From contig NZ_JAJUWS010000039.1 of NCBI RefSeq assembly GCF_021390475.1, positions 1 through 62,605 on the forward strand: a DNA stretch of 62,605 nucleotides. Direction: 5' to 3'. Source of the DNA: Streptomyces sp. ST2-7A. GTDB taxonomy: Bacteria; Actinomycetota; Actinomycetes; Streptomycetales; Streptomycetaceae. Of the stretch, positions 25,629 to 33,650 are shown piece by piece; position 1 is the first letter of the stretch, and each line of letters begins with the position of its first letter. The notes under the pieces are model-generated. The model saw only the letters and a list, made by a program, of their open reading frames with translations, was not told the DNA's origin and made no database searches. The position numbers and the translations under genes are program-made.

Positions 25629-27410
25629 TTACGGTCGTTCCCGTCGGTATGTGCTCTCCTCGCCCCCTGGTCCCGGGTCCGGGGGCCAACGCGTCCGTTC
25701 GCACACCGTGCCGTCGGGTGGTGTGGCCCCCGACAGCAGGTGCGCGTCGACGGCGGTCACCACGCACGGGTCCCCACCGGTGTAGGCGCCGTGCCCCTCG
25801 CCCTCGAGGGTCAGCAGTATTCCGGTCCCGTCCCCCAGCGCCTCCCGCATCCGTTCGGCCCCCTCGTAGGGCGTGGCCGGATCACCGGTGGTTCCCACCA
25901 GCAGGATCGGCCGGGCGCCCGGGGCGTGGACCTCCGGCTGATCCCGCTCGGAGACCACCGGCCAGCCGTGGCAGGCCGTCAGGTCCCACACCAGGTAGGG
26001 GCCGAGCACGGGGGAGGCGGCCAGGAACTCCGCACGATACCGGCGCACCTCGGCGGGGCCGGGGCGGGAGGCGAAGTCGGCACAGTTCACGGCCGTGTTG
26101 GCGGCGTGCAGATTGCGGTAGCGGCCCTCCCCGTCGCGGCCGAGGTAGCGGTCGGCGGCCTCTAGCAGCCCGGTGCCGTCCCCGGCCAGCGCGCGGCCGA
26201 GCGCCGCCCGCAGCCGGGTCCGGCCGGTGTCGGAGTACAGCGAGCCGATCACGCCGTGGAGGGCGAGGCGCTGGGTGAGCGGACGGCCGTCGGCGGTCGG
26301 CAGCGGTCGGTCGGCGAGGCCCTCGAGGAGGTCGCCCACGACGCGGGCCCCCTCTCCCGGGTGGGTGCCCGTCGGGCAGTCGGCCCGCCCGGCGCAGTCG
26401 GCGAGGAAGACCTCCAGGGCGCGCTGGAACCCCTCGGTCTGGCCCAGTGACCGTTCCACCACGCTCCTCCCGGGGTCCACCACGGAGTCCAGCACCATCC
26501 GTCCCACCCGCTCGGGGAAGAGCCCCGCGTACACCGCGCCGAGTTTGCTGCCGTAGGAGGCGCCGTAGTAGTGCAACCCGGAGTCGCCCAGCACGTGGCG
26601 CAGCAGGTCGAGGTCGCGGGCGGTGTTGGCGGTGGTCAGATGCGGCAGCAGCCCACCGGCCCGTTCGGCGCAGCCGGCCGCGTACTCCTCGCGGGCGCGC
26701 AGCCACTCCTCCTCGCCCGCCGCGTCCCGGGGGAAACCGACCTCCCTCAGGTTCCGGTCCACCGCCGTGTCGTCCAGGCAGACCACGCCGGCGGAGGCGC
26801 CCACTCCGCGCGGGTCCATCCCCACCAGGTCGAAACCGGCGCGCAGGCCGGTGAAACGGTGTTCGAAGCCGGGCAGGGAGGCCACCGCAGAGCCCCCCGG
26901 GCCGCCGAAGTTGAAGACCAGCGAGCCGACCCGGGGAGTGGAGTCGTCCGGGAGAGCGCCGATTCGGATCAGCGCCAGCCCGATCGTCTCCCCGGTCGGG
27001 TCGGTCCAGTCGACGGGAACGGTCAGCCGGGCGCACTCCCAGGCCGTGCCGTCGGGCGGGGGAGAGGGGGCGGGCCCGCCGCCCTGCAACACATCCGGTG
27101 GACCGCAGGCGGACCACCGCGGGAGCTGATCGGTCAGGGAGGCCGGAAGCGGCGGTGTGTCGGGGGCGGCGTCGGGGCCGGAGCCGGTGCGGGCGTCGGG
27201 GCCCTCCCCCGGGCCGGGTTCGGTACCGGCGGGGATCGACTCCCCGGCGCCGACGGGGCCGTCGTCACCACCGATGGGACCCGAACAGGCCACGACGGGC
27301 AGGAGCAGCGCGCCGGCGAGCAGGACGGCCATGGCGCCGCCCGGACCGCGGCCCGGGGTCCGGCGCGGCGCGAGGGGCCCCGGGTCCCCGCGCCGCCGCC
27401 CGCCCCGCAT
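25629..27410 (-). CDS. secreted lipoprotein alpha/beta hydrolase, Tap-like (copy 2)
   Basis: Paralogue of the flanking genes, 593 residues. After an Arg-rich N-terminus, a signal peptide (MAVLLAGALLLPVVACSG) gives the lipobox PVVAC. FNFGGPGGSAV, MDPRGVGASAG, nucleophile GASYGSKLGA, acid in GTTGDPATPYEGA and His in GEGHGAYTGG are all present. It differs from the other two in GASYGSKL against GVSYGTEL and in a long acidic linker after the lipobox. The ATG follows GGGGAG. Copy 3 ends 122 bases upstream of its start, and all three face the same way. Confidence 0.88.
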   Translation of the reverse strand: MRGGRRRGDPGPLAPRRTPGRGPGGAMAVLLAGALLLPVVACSGPIGGDDGPVGAGESIPAGTEPGPGEGPDARTGSGPDAAPDTPPLPASLTDQLPRWSACGPPDVLQGGGPAPSPPPDGTAWECARLTVPVDWTDPTGETIGLALIRIGALPDDSTPRVGSLVFNFGGPGGSAVASLPGFEHRFTGLRAGFDLVGMDPRGVGASAGVVCLDDTAVDRNLREVGFPRDAAGEEEWLRAREEYAAGCAERAGGLLPHLTTANTARDLDLLRHVLGDSGLHYYGASYGSKLGAVYAGLFPERVGRMVLDSVVDPGRSVVERSLGQTEGFQRALEVFLADCAGRADCPTGTHPGEGARVVGDLLEGLADRPLPTADGRPLTQRLALHGVIGSLYSDTGRTRLRAALGRALAGDGTGLLEAADRYLGRDGEGRYRNLHAANTAVNCADFASRPGPAEVRRYRAEFLAASPVLGPYLVWDLTACHGWPVVSERDQPEVHAPGARPILLVGTTGDPATPYEGAERMREALGDGTGILLTLEGEGHGAYTGGDPCVVTAVDAHLLSGATPPDGTVCERTRWPPDPGPGGEESTYRRERP

Positions 27411-27531
27411 CCCGCTCCCCGTTCCGTCAGCGCCGTTCCCGCCGCCCCGCCGTTCCTGCCCGAAGGCTACCGGGCGGTGCGCACGGTGCCGCCGGGTCCT
27501 CACCGCGGCGGGGACCCGGCGGCGGTCCGGG

Positions 27532-29163
27532 TCAGTCCGAACAGACCAGACCGTCCTCCGGCAGTTCGCCATCCAGCAGGTACCGGTCCACGGCCCGGGT
27601 GACGCACCGGCTGCCGCCGGTGTAGGCGCCGTGTCCCTCGCCCTCCCGGGTCAGTTCCACGGCCACGCCCTCGCCCAGCGCCTCCTTCATCGCGGCGGTG
27701 CCCTCGTAGGGGGTGGCCGGGTCACCGGTGGTGCCGATCAGCAGCATCGGGGCCGCCCCCTCGGCGTTCACGGTGGGCAGTTCGGCCTCGCCCTCCACCG
27801 GCCACTCGGAGCAGGCGAGCATCCCCCAGGCCATGCCCTCGCCGAAGATCGGGGACGCCTCCCGGAACTCCGGCAGCCGCTCGCGGACGTCCTCGACGGT
27901 GTAGCGCTCGCTGGAGTCGGCGCAGTTGATCGCCAGGAACGAGGACTGGAGCGTCGAGTAGCTCCCGTCGGATGAGCGACCGTTCATGGCGTCGCCCAGG
28001 ACGCGCAGGATGGTGCCGTCCGGCTCCTCCTCGTCCAGGGCCTCGTCCAGCCCCTGGGTGAGGAAGGGCCAGAAGTCCCGCGAGTACAGCGACTGCGCCA
28101 GTCCGGACCAGGCCAGCGATTGGGTCAGCGGGCGATCGGGGTCGGCGGTCGGCATCGGCTCCTCGCGCAGGCCCTCCAGCAGGTCGGCCAGGATCCGCTC
28201 GCCCTCGGCCGGGTCCCCGCCCAGCGGACAGTCGTCCTCGCCGGCGCAGTCCGCCAGGAAGTTGCCCAGGGCCAGTTGGAAGCCGCGCGCCTGACCCAGC
28301 GCGCTCTCGGCGTCGGTCATCGTCGGGTCCACCACCGCGTCCAGCACCACCCGGCCCATCCGCTCCGGGTACAGGTGGGCGGTGACCGCACCCAGTTCGG
28401 TGCCGTAGGAGACGCCGAAGTAGTACAGCTCCGCGTCGCCCAGGACGTGTCGCAACAGGTTCAGGTCACGGGCGGTGGCGGTGGTGGTCAGGTGCGGCAA
28501 CAGCTCGCCCTGCCGCTTCTCGCAGGCGTCCGCGAACGAGGCCAGCCGGTCGGTGTACGCCGTCACCTCCCCCTCGTCGTCCGGATCGGCGGGGGAGATC
28601 GGGGCGGCGAACCACTCGTCCAGCTCGGCGTCGTCCAGGCAGACCACCCCGGAGGAGCCACCCACCCCGCGCGGATCGAAACTCACCAGGTCGTAGCGCT
28701 CGTGCAGGGTCGCGTACTCGGGGCCGAAGGCGGGCAGCGTCACCACCCCGGAGCCGCCCGGACCGCCGAAGTTGAAGATCAGCGAACCGAGCCGCTCCGC
28801 CTCCGGGCCGGTCACCCGGGAGCGGATCAGGGCGAGGTCCAGGGTCTCGCCCTCCGGGTCCTCCCAGTCCAGCGGCACCGTCAGGTCGGCGCACTCCCAG
28901 GGGGAGTCCTCCTCCGCCGGGGGCGGGGTGCCCGCGTCCTCGCCCTGCGTCTCCTCGGCCGCCCCGCACCCGCTCCAGGAGAGGTCCTGCTCGGTCAGGG
29001 CGGGGGGCAGACCGGCGAGGTCGTCCCCGGTGACCGGGGCCGCCGCGCCGGGGGCGGGGGCGGAGCCGACCTCGGACCCGCAACCGGCGGCGGCCAGTAC
29101 CGCGCCGGCGGCGAGCAGCGTTCCGGCGCGGCGCCGGAACGGAAGCTGACGGGCTCGGGACAT
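27532..29163 (-). CDS. secreted lipoprotein alpha/beta hydrolase, Tap-like (copy 3)
   Basis: First gene in the run of three Tap-type peptidases, 543 residues. The lipobox is LAAAGC. Conserved blocks are FNFGGPGGSGV, FDPRGVGGSSG, nucleophile GVSYGTELGA, GTTGDPATPYEGT and GEGHGAYTGG. Family members release N-terminal tripeptides or act as related peptidases; none of the substrates is known here. GGGGAG lies upstream of its ATG. An IS481 remnant lies behind its promoter region. Confidence 0.9.
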   Translation of the reverse strand: MSRARQLPFRRRAGTLLAAGAVLAAAGCGSEVGSAPAPGAAAPVTGDDLAGLPPALTEQDLSWSGCGAAEETQGEDAGTPPPAEEDSPWECADLTVPLDWEDPEGETLDLALIRSRVTGPEAERLGSLIFNFGGPGGSGVVTLPAFGPEYATLHERYDLVSFDPRGVGGSSGVVCLDDAELDEWFAAPISPADPDDEGEVTAYTDRLASFADACEKRQGELLPHLTTTATARDLNLLRHVLGDAELYYFGVSYGTELGAVTAHLYPERMGRVVLDAVVDPTMTDAESALGQARGFQLALGNFLADCAGEDDCPLGGDPAEGERILADLLEGLREEPMPTADPDRPLTQSLAWSGLAQSLYSRDFWPFLTQGLDEALDEEEPDGTILRVLGDAMNGRSSDGSYSTLQSSFLAINCADSSERYTVEDVRERLPEFREASPIFGEGMAWGMLACSEWPVEGEAELPTVNAEGAAPMLLIGTTGDPATPYEGTAAMKEALGEGVAVELTREGEGHGAYTGGSRCVTRAVDRYLLDGELPEDGLVCSD

Positions 29164-29279
29164 AGGGCGGCACTCCCCTTCGGGTGGGCCGGAAGGGCCC
29201 GAATCGGGACGGACGGCCCATCATCGGCGCACCATCGGACCCGTCGCATACCCGGCACGGCATTCGGGTGACACCGTGA

Positions 29280-29627
29280 TCACGCGGTGGAGTGGGCCCG
29301 GGACGGTGGGGTCGGAGTCGGTGGGAGCGAGGGGGATCGGGGGGCCGGACCGGGGAGGCGCGGTCCCCGCCGGCGCAGGAGCCGGACCCCGATGATGCGC
29401 CGTTCGGTAAGCCTCGGGGCCCGGCGCGGGCTGGTGTGCGGGCGGCCGGAGTGGTCGGCTATGCCTGCCTCGCCGTGCCGGCGGTGGCGATCGGCCCCCC
29501 GCTCGGCTGTGCTCACGGAAACCCGGAAGCGTTCCGCGGCCCGCCGCAGGGACCGGCCGGGCGCGACCACGCAACGGGCCGGGCGTGGGCGTCCGGTCTC
29601 GGTCAGGGGTGCATTATGGTGGGGCAC
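29280..29627 (-). pseudogene. IS481-family transposase remnant
   Basis: The N-terminal piece of an IS481-type transposase. From a GTG it reads MPHHNAPLTETGR, then LRRAAERFRVSVSTA, GIADHSGRPHTSPRRAP and LTERRIIGVRLLRRRGP, the standard helix-turn-helix start of the family. After about 85 residues the family match is lost and the frame runs into Pro/Ser-rich sequence. The rve (DDE) integrase domain is absent, so it cannot transpose. It lies in the 584-base gap between a hydrolase gene and the flippase gene. Confidence 0.75.
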
Positions 29628-29682
29628 GAGGGCCTTTCTGTTGGTGTAGACGTCGCAATCCACACCGAACCGGAAGGCCCTC
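29628..29682. repeat. imperfect inverted repeat beside the IS481 remnant
   Basis: GAGGGCCTT and AAGGCCCTC form perfect outer arms, and GTTGGTGT with ACACCGAAC continue the pairing inside. It starts next to the transposase start codon. It may derive from the upstream end of the element. Confidence 0.5.
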
Positions 29683-29747
29683 GCCTGTTTCAAGATCCCT
29701 CAGCCGAGACCTGACTCACCCGTCCACAACCTTCCGGGGCGGAACAC

Positions 29748-32744
29748 CTAGAGCGCCCCCTTGCGGGTGAGCGTGGTGAAGGCCATCCATCCCGGCAGCA
29801 CCGGCAACCAGAAGGTCATCAGGCGGAAGAGCATCACCGCCGCCGCCGCCGTGTCGAGGGTCAGTCCGAAGGCCACCAGCCCGGTGATCAGCGTGGCCTC
29901 CACGGCACCGATACCCCCCGGCGTGGGGGCCGCCGACCCCAGCGCGTTGCCGGCGAGGAAGACCACCGCCACCGTCGCCATACTCAGTTCGCCACCGAAG
30001 GCCCGAACCGAGGCGTCCAGGCAGAGCACGAAGGACAGGGTCATCAACACCATGCCGCCGATGCCGCCCAGCAGCTTCCGGGGTCGCTGCACCACGTCCA
30101 GCATCCTCGGCACCACGCCGGCGAACAGCGAGCGCACCCGCTCGGAGACGAACTTCCGCAGCCCGGGGACGGCGGTCAGGATCAACACCGCGACCGCGAC
30201 GGTCAACAGGCCGGCGATCACCGTCGGGGACGGGGAGAGCGTCGGCGTGTGCCGGCTGCCGGTGATGTACGCGAAGACCAGCAGCAGGGAGACCGCCGTG
30301 CCCAGGCCGAACAACTGGTTCGCGCCCACGCTGGCCACCGCGTGTCCCGGCCGCACCCCGGAACGCTGCAGGTAGCGGGTGTTCAGCGCCACGCCGCCGA
30401 TCGCCGCCGGTGCCACCAGCTTCACGAACGACCCCGCCACCTGGGCGAGCACGGTCCGCAGGTAGGGCACCTTCTCCGGCACGAAACCCAGCAGGCTGAT
30501 CGCCGCCGCGAAGTAGGTCAGCACGGCGAAGCCGGCCGCGGCCAGCGCCCACGCCCAGTTCGCGCCGTCCACGACCTCCCGGAAGTTGATGTGCACCAAC
30601 TGGGTGACCAGGAAGTACGCCGCGAACACCGCCGCCAGCGCCATCACCAGGGTGCGCGGTCGGATCCGCTCCAGCCGGGCCGGCTCCACCGGCGCCTGGG
30701 GACGGATCTCCAGGATCCGGTTGCGGATCTCCGACAGCAGGTCCGGCTCCCTGGCGTCGGCCAGGGCCTCCTCCATGACCTGCTTCTCGGCCTGTTTCGC
30801 CGCCCGGATCCGCTTGCGGTCGGCGTCCTCCGGCACCCGCCCACCGGCCTCCCGGTAGGAACGGGTGGCGTCCAGCACGGCCTGCCGCTCACGGTGCGAG
30901 CGTTCCCGGCCCAGGTGGCGCAGGGTGTTCCGGGTGGCGCGGTTGAGCGCGATCGGTTGCAGCAGCGGCAGGGCGTCGGCGACCGCGTCGGGGCCCAGCT
31001 CGGCCACCGCGGCGGCCACCGCCCGGCCCGCCCCGACCCGCAGGCCGAAGGTGGTCAGCAGTTGCGCCACGTCCATGCGCAGCAGCAGGTCGCCCGCGGC
31101 GACCTCCCCGCCGCGCAGGTCGGTGAGGTGGAGTACACCGGCCTCGTCCACCAGCAGCGCGTTGGCCTCCAACCGCCGGTGCGCGATCCGGCGCGACTGC
31201 AGGGCCAGCACCTGACGCCAGGCGGACCGCATCAGCGCGTCGTCGATCTCGTCGTCCGGGACCGCGTCCAGCAGCCGGCCGGGGACGTGCTCGTAGATCA
31301 GCACGACCGCGTCCGTACCCAGCTCGGAGGTGGCGATCAGCCGGGGCGTGTTGGCACCGGCGGCACCGACCGCGTACGCCATCAGCGCCTCCTGTTCCAG
31401 CGCCTGGCGCAGGGTCTGGGAGCCGCGCGGTTGGTTGATGTTCCGCAGCGCTATCCGCCGCCACGCCCGGTAGAAGTAGCCGCGGGCCTGGTGCTCGCGA
31501 TCCACCACCGTGACGTCCAGGGGCGGACCGGACTCCAGGGTCACCACGTACCGCCGACCGGGTTCCTCCCGATCGGCGGCGCGACCGCGCCCCTCGGCGG
31601 CCGGGACCACCGGGTCCTCGGCACGCATCGCGGCCACCGGCCGGAAACCCAGGCTGCGCAGGCCGGTCAGCAACTGTCGGCCGGTGGGTCGGGCGTTGGG
31701 GGAGCCGACGGCGTAGAGCGTGCCGTACGCGACCGACCAGCCGATCAGGACCGTGACCAGGATCGAGAACGGGGTGCTGTACCCGGCGACCAGCACCGAC
31801 ACCGCGTCCAGGATCAGCACCGACCACATGAGGATCCGCCACCGGGGACGGTGCGCCATGCCCACCGCCGTCATGTAGGCGATGATCGGAGCCAGGTAAC
31901 CGTGGACGGCGTCGGTGGCGCCGCCGCCCGGCGCCCTGGCGGTCAGCGCGTCCTGCACCTCCAGCGGTGCCAGACGTGCCACCCAGAGGCTGAAGGACAG
32001 CGAGACGCCGTGCGCCAGCACCGCCGCCAATACGCCGTCCGCGATCCGCAGTCCGTCGCGTTTGATCAGCCGTTCCACGGCGAAGGCCACCGGCACCAGC
32101 AGCACCGCCACGCTGGAGATCAGTCCGGCGAAGCCGAAGAACATCGGCGGGGCGGACCCGGCGGCGTCGCCGATGTCCTCCTCCAGGCCCTTGGTGGTGC
32201 CGATGGCGAAGGTCGCGATTCCCAGCACCAGGACGATGCCGAGCAGGCCCAGCAGCATGCGCATCAGGTCGGCCGGGCGGTGCACCCGGGCGGCGAGGAT
32301 CGGCTCGGCCGGCTCCAGCGCGCCGATCGCCTCCGGCGGGTGTGGTGTCGCCCCGGCGTCGCGCCGGCCGCCCGGACCCGGGCCGGCGGCCGGATGTTCG
32401 TCCCGGGTCACCGGTGGGTCACCGAGGGGGGTGGGGGCGTCGGGCTCGTCGGGGTGGTGGTCGCCCGTGACCGCGCCGTCCGTGGTGTCGCCGTCCGCGG
32501 TGGGGTCGGCGTTCCGAGGGGTCCCGGCGGAACCGGCCCCGGGAGTGCCACCGGTCGGGGGGCGCTCCCCGTCGTTCCCGGGGCGTGGTTCGTCCGGCGT
32601 CCCGGGGACGGACCGGGCGGATACGTCGGCCCGCACGTCCCGGCCCGGGGTGCCCACCGGCGCGGACACGGTCTCCCCGGCGGGTCGGACGGCGTCACCG
32701 GCCGATTCCCGCGTCTCGCGCGCCGATCCCTCGCCCCGTATCAC
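29748..32744 (-). CDS. kinase-like/YbhN flippase-type membrane protein
   Basis: A 998-residue three-part protein. Residues 1-145 are disordered and rich in Gly, Pro and acidic residues. Several membrane helices lie at about 160-370. A soluble region at about 390-610 resembles an ABC1/aminoglycoside-kinase-type fold (AYAVGAAGANTPRLIATSEL, VLIYEHVPG, IAHRRLEANALLV, LHLTDLRGG). A C-terminal YbhN/LPG_synthase_TM domain follows at about 700-998, with TPGGIGAVEATL typical of the family. Such proteins are thought to move lipids or glycolipids. The catalytic Asp-x-x-x-x-Asn of true kinases is altered, so activity is uncertain. GTG start. Confidence 0.85.
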   Translation of the reverse strand: MIRGEGSARETRESAGDAVRPAGETVSAPVGTPGRDVRADVSARSVPGTPDEPRPGNDGERPPTGGTPGAGSAGTPRNADPTADGDTTDGAVTGDHHPDEPDAPTPLGDPPVTRDEHPAAGPGPGGRRDAGATPHPPEAIGALEPAEPILAARVHRPADLMRMLLGLLGIVLVLGIATFAIGTTKGLEEDIGDAAGSAPPMFFGFAGLISSVAVLLVPVAFAVERLIKRDGLRIADGVLAAVLAHGVSLSFSLWVARLAPLEVQDALTARAPGGGATDAVHGYLAPIIAYMTAVGMAHRPRWRILMWSVLILDAVSVLVAGYSTPFSILVTVLIGWSVAYGTLYAVGSPNARPTGRQLLTGLRSLGFRPVAAMRAEDPVVPAAEGRGRAADREEPGRRYVVTLESGPPLDVTVVDREHQARGYFYRAWRRIALRNINQPRGSQTLRQALEQEALMAYAVGAAGANTPRLIATSELGTDAVVLIYEHVPGRLLDAVPDDEIDDALMRSAWRQVLALQSRRIAHRRLEANALLVDEAGVLHLTDLRGGEVAAGDLLLRMDVAQLLTTFGLRVGAGRAVAAAVAELGPDAVADALPLLQPIALNRATRNTLRHLGRERSHRERQAVLDATRSYREAGGRVPEDADRKRIRAAKQAEKQVMEEALADAREPDLLSEIRNRILEIRPQAPVEPARLERIRPRTLVMALAAVFAAYFLVTQLVHINFREVVDGANWAWALAAAGFAVLTYFAAAISLLGFVPEKVPYLRTVLAQVAGSFVKLVAPAAIGGVALNTRYLQRSGVRPGHAVASVGANQLFGLGTAVSLLLVFAYITGSRHTPTLSPSPTVIAGLLTVAVAVLILTAVPGLRKFVSERVRSLFAGVVPRMLDVVQRPRKLLGGIGGMVLMTLSFVLCLDASVRAFGGELSMATVAVVFLAGNALGSAAPTPGGIGAVEATLITGLVAFGLTLDTAAAAVMLFRLMTFWLPVLPGWMAFTTLTRKGAL

Positions 32745-32932
32745 CGCTCACCGCCGGCACGATACCGGGAGGCCCCGTTCGGGACGGGACGGGAACCGGA
32801 TGGGGGACGATGGGGTGCGTGACGGAACCGACATCCCCGCCGGGGCGCGGGGAGACCCGGGATCCGGGGCGCGCCGGGCACGCCGAACCGGGGGGCGACC
32901 CGGGGGAACAGGGGGAGGAGCGGGAAGGAACC

Positions 32933-33397
32933 GTGGAACATGTGGACGACCGGGTCGATCGGGTCCTGGCGATTGCCGAGACGATCCCGCCCGGCCGTGT
33001 GCTCACCTACGGCGACATCGCCGCTCTGGTGGGATCCGGCGGACCGCGCGGGGTGGGGCGGGCGATGGCCCTGTACGGAGCGACGGTGCCCTGGTGGCGG
33101 GTGATCCGGGCCGACGGCCGTCCCCCCGCCGGTCACGAGGCGCGCGCGCTGGCGCACTACCGCGCGGAGGGCACGCCGCTGCGCACCCTCGATCCGCCGC
33201 GCGTCGATCTCGGTCGGGCCCGCTGGACGGCAGGGGGACCCGGTGCGGGTCGTGCCGGGGCCCCCGGTGGGGGCGTTCCCGACGGCGTGCCGGATCCCCC
33301 GGACGCCCGGGACATCCCGCCGGAGCTCGCCGCCGCCATCCCGCCCGACCGGCCGCCGGGTCACCACAACACCCCGCCGGGCGCGTCGGCACGCTGA
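32933..33397 (+). CDS. alkyltransferase-like protein (ATL), MGMT-related
   Basis: A 154-residue ATL: it binds O6-alkylguanine and flags it for nucleotide excision repair but cannot remove the alkyl group. The MGMT active-site Cys is replaced by Trp (VPWWRVI instead of PCHRVI). IPPGRVLTYGDIAALVG and GPRGVGRAMALYG are classical. The C-terminal 65 residues are Pro/Gly-rich. GTG 32933 is preferred because GGAAGGAA precedes it and it starts at the domain; GTG 32819 is an alternative. Divergent from the flippase gene, followed by adnA. Confidence 0.88.
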   Translation: MEHVDDRVDRVLAIAETIPPGRVLTYGDIAALVGSGGPRGVGRAMALYGATVPWWRVIRADGRPPAGHEARALAHYRAEGTPLRTLDPPRVDLGRARWTAGGPGAGRAGAPGGGVPDGVPDPPDARDIPPELAAAIPPDRPPGHHNTPPGASAR

Positions 33398-33650
33398 GTG
33401 CGCTCCCGGCGCGCACGCCGGGTGGTCACCGTTCCTCGGACGCTCACCGCTCACATCCACCAGCTTCCGTCATCCCCCGTCGGGTGGGCCAACCGGCCCG
33501 CCCGACGGGGGACACCCTCCACGACCGTTCCGGGAAGCCCTCCGGTGTGCCCGGCCCGTGCCCCCGCATCCGTCCCTGCCGTACCGTCGGCACCACTGCC
33601 CGACCCGCTCCCGCTCCGGCGGGGTCCCCTCCCGAGAACCCGCGACGCCC

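Noticed and set aside
32585..32932. Longer start for the alkyltransferase-like protein
   Set aside because: The upstream codons are antisense to the flippase gene start and composition is low-complexity. GTG 32933 has the better ribosome site and matches the usual domain start.
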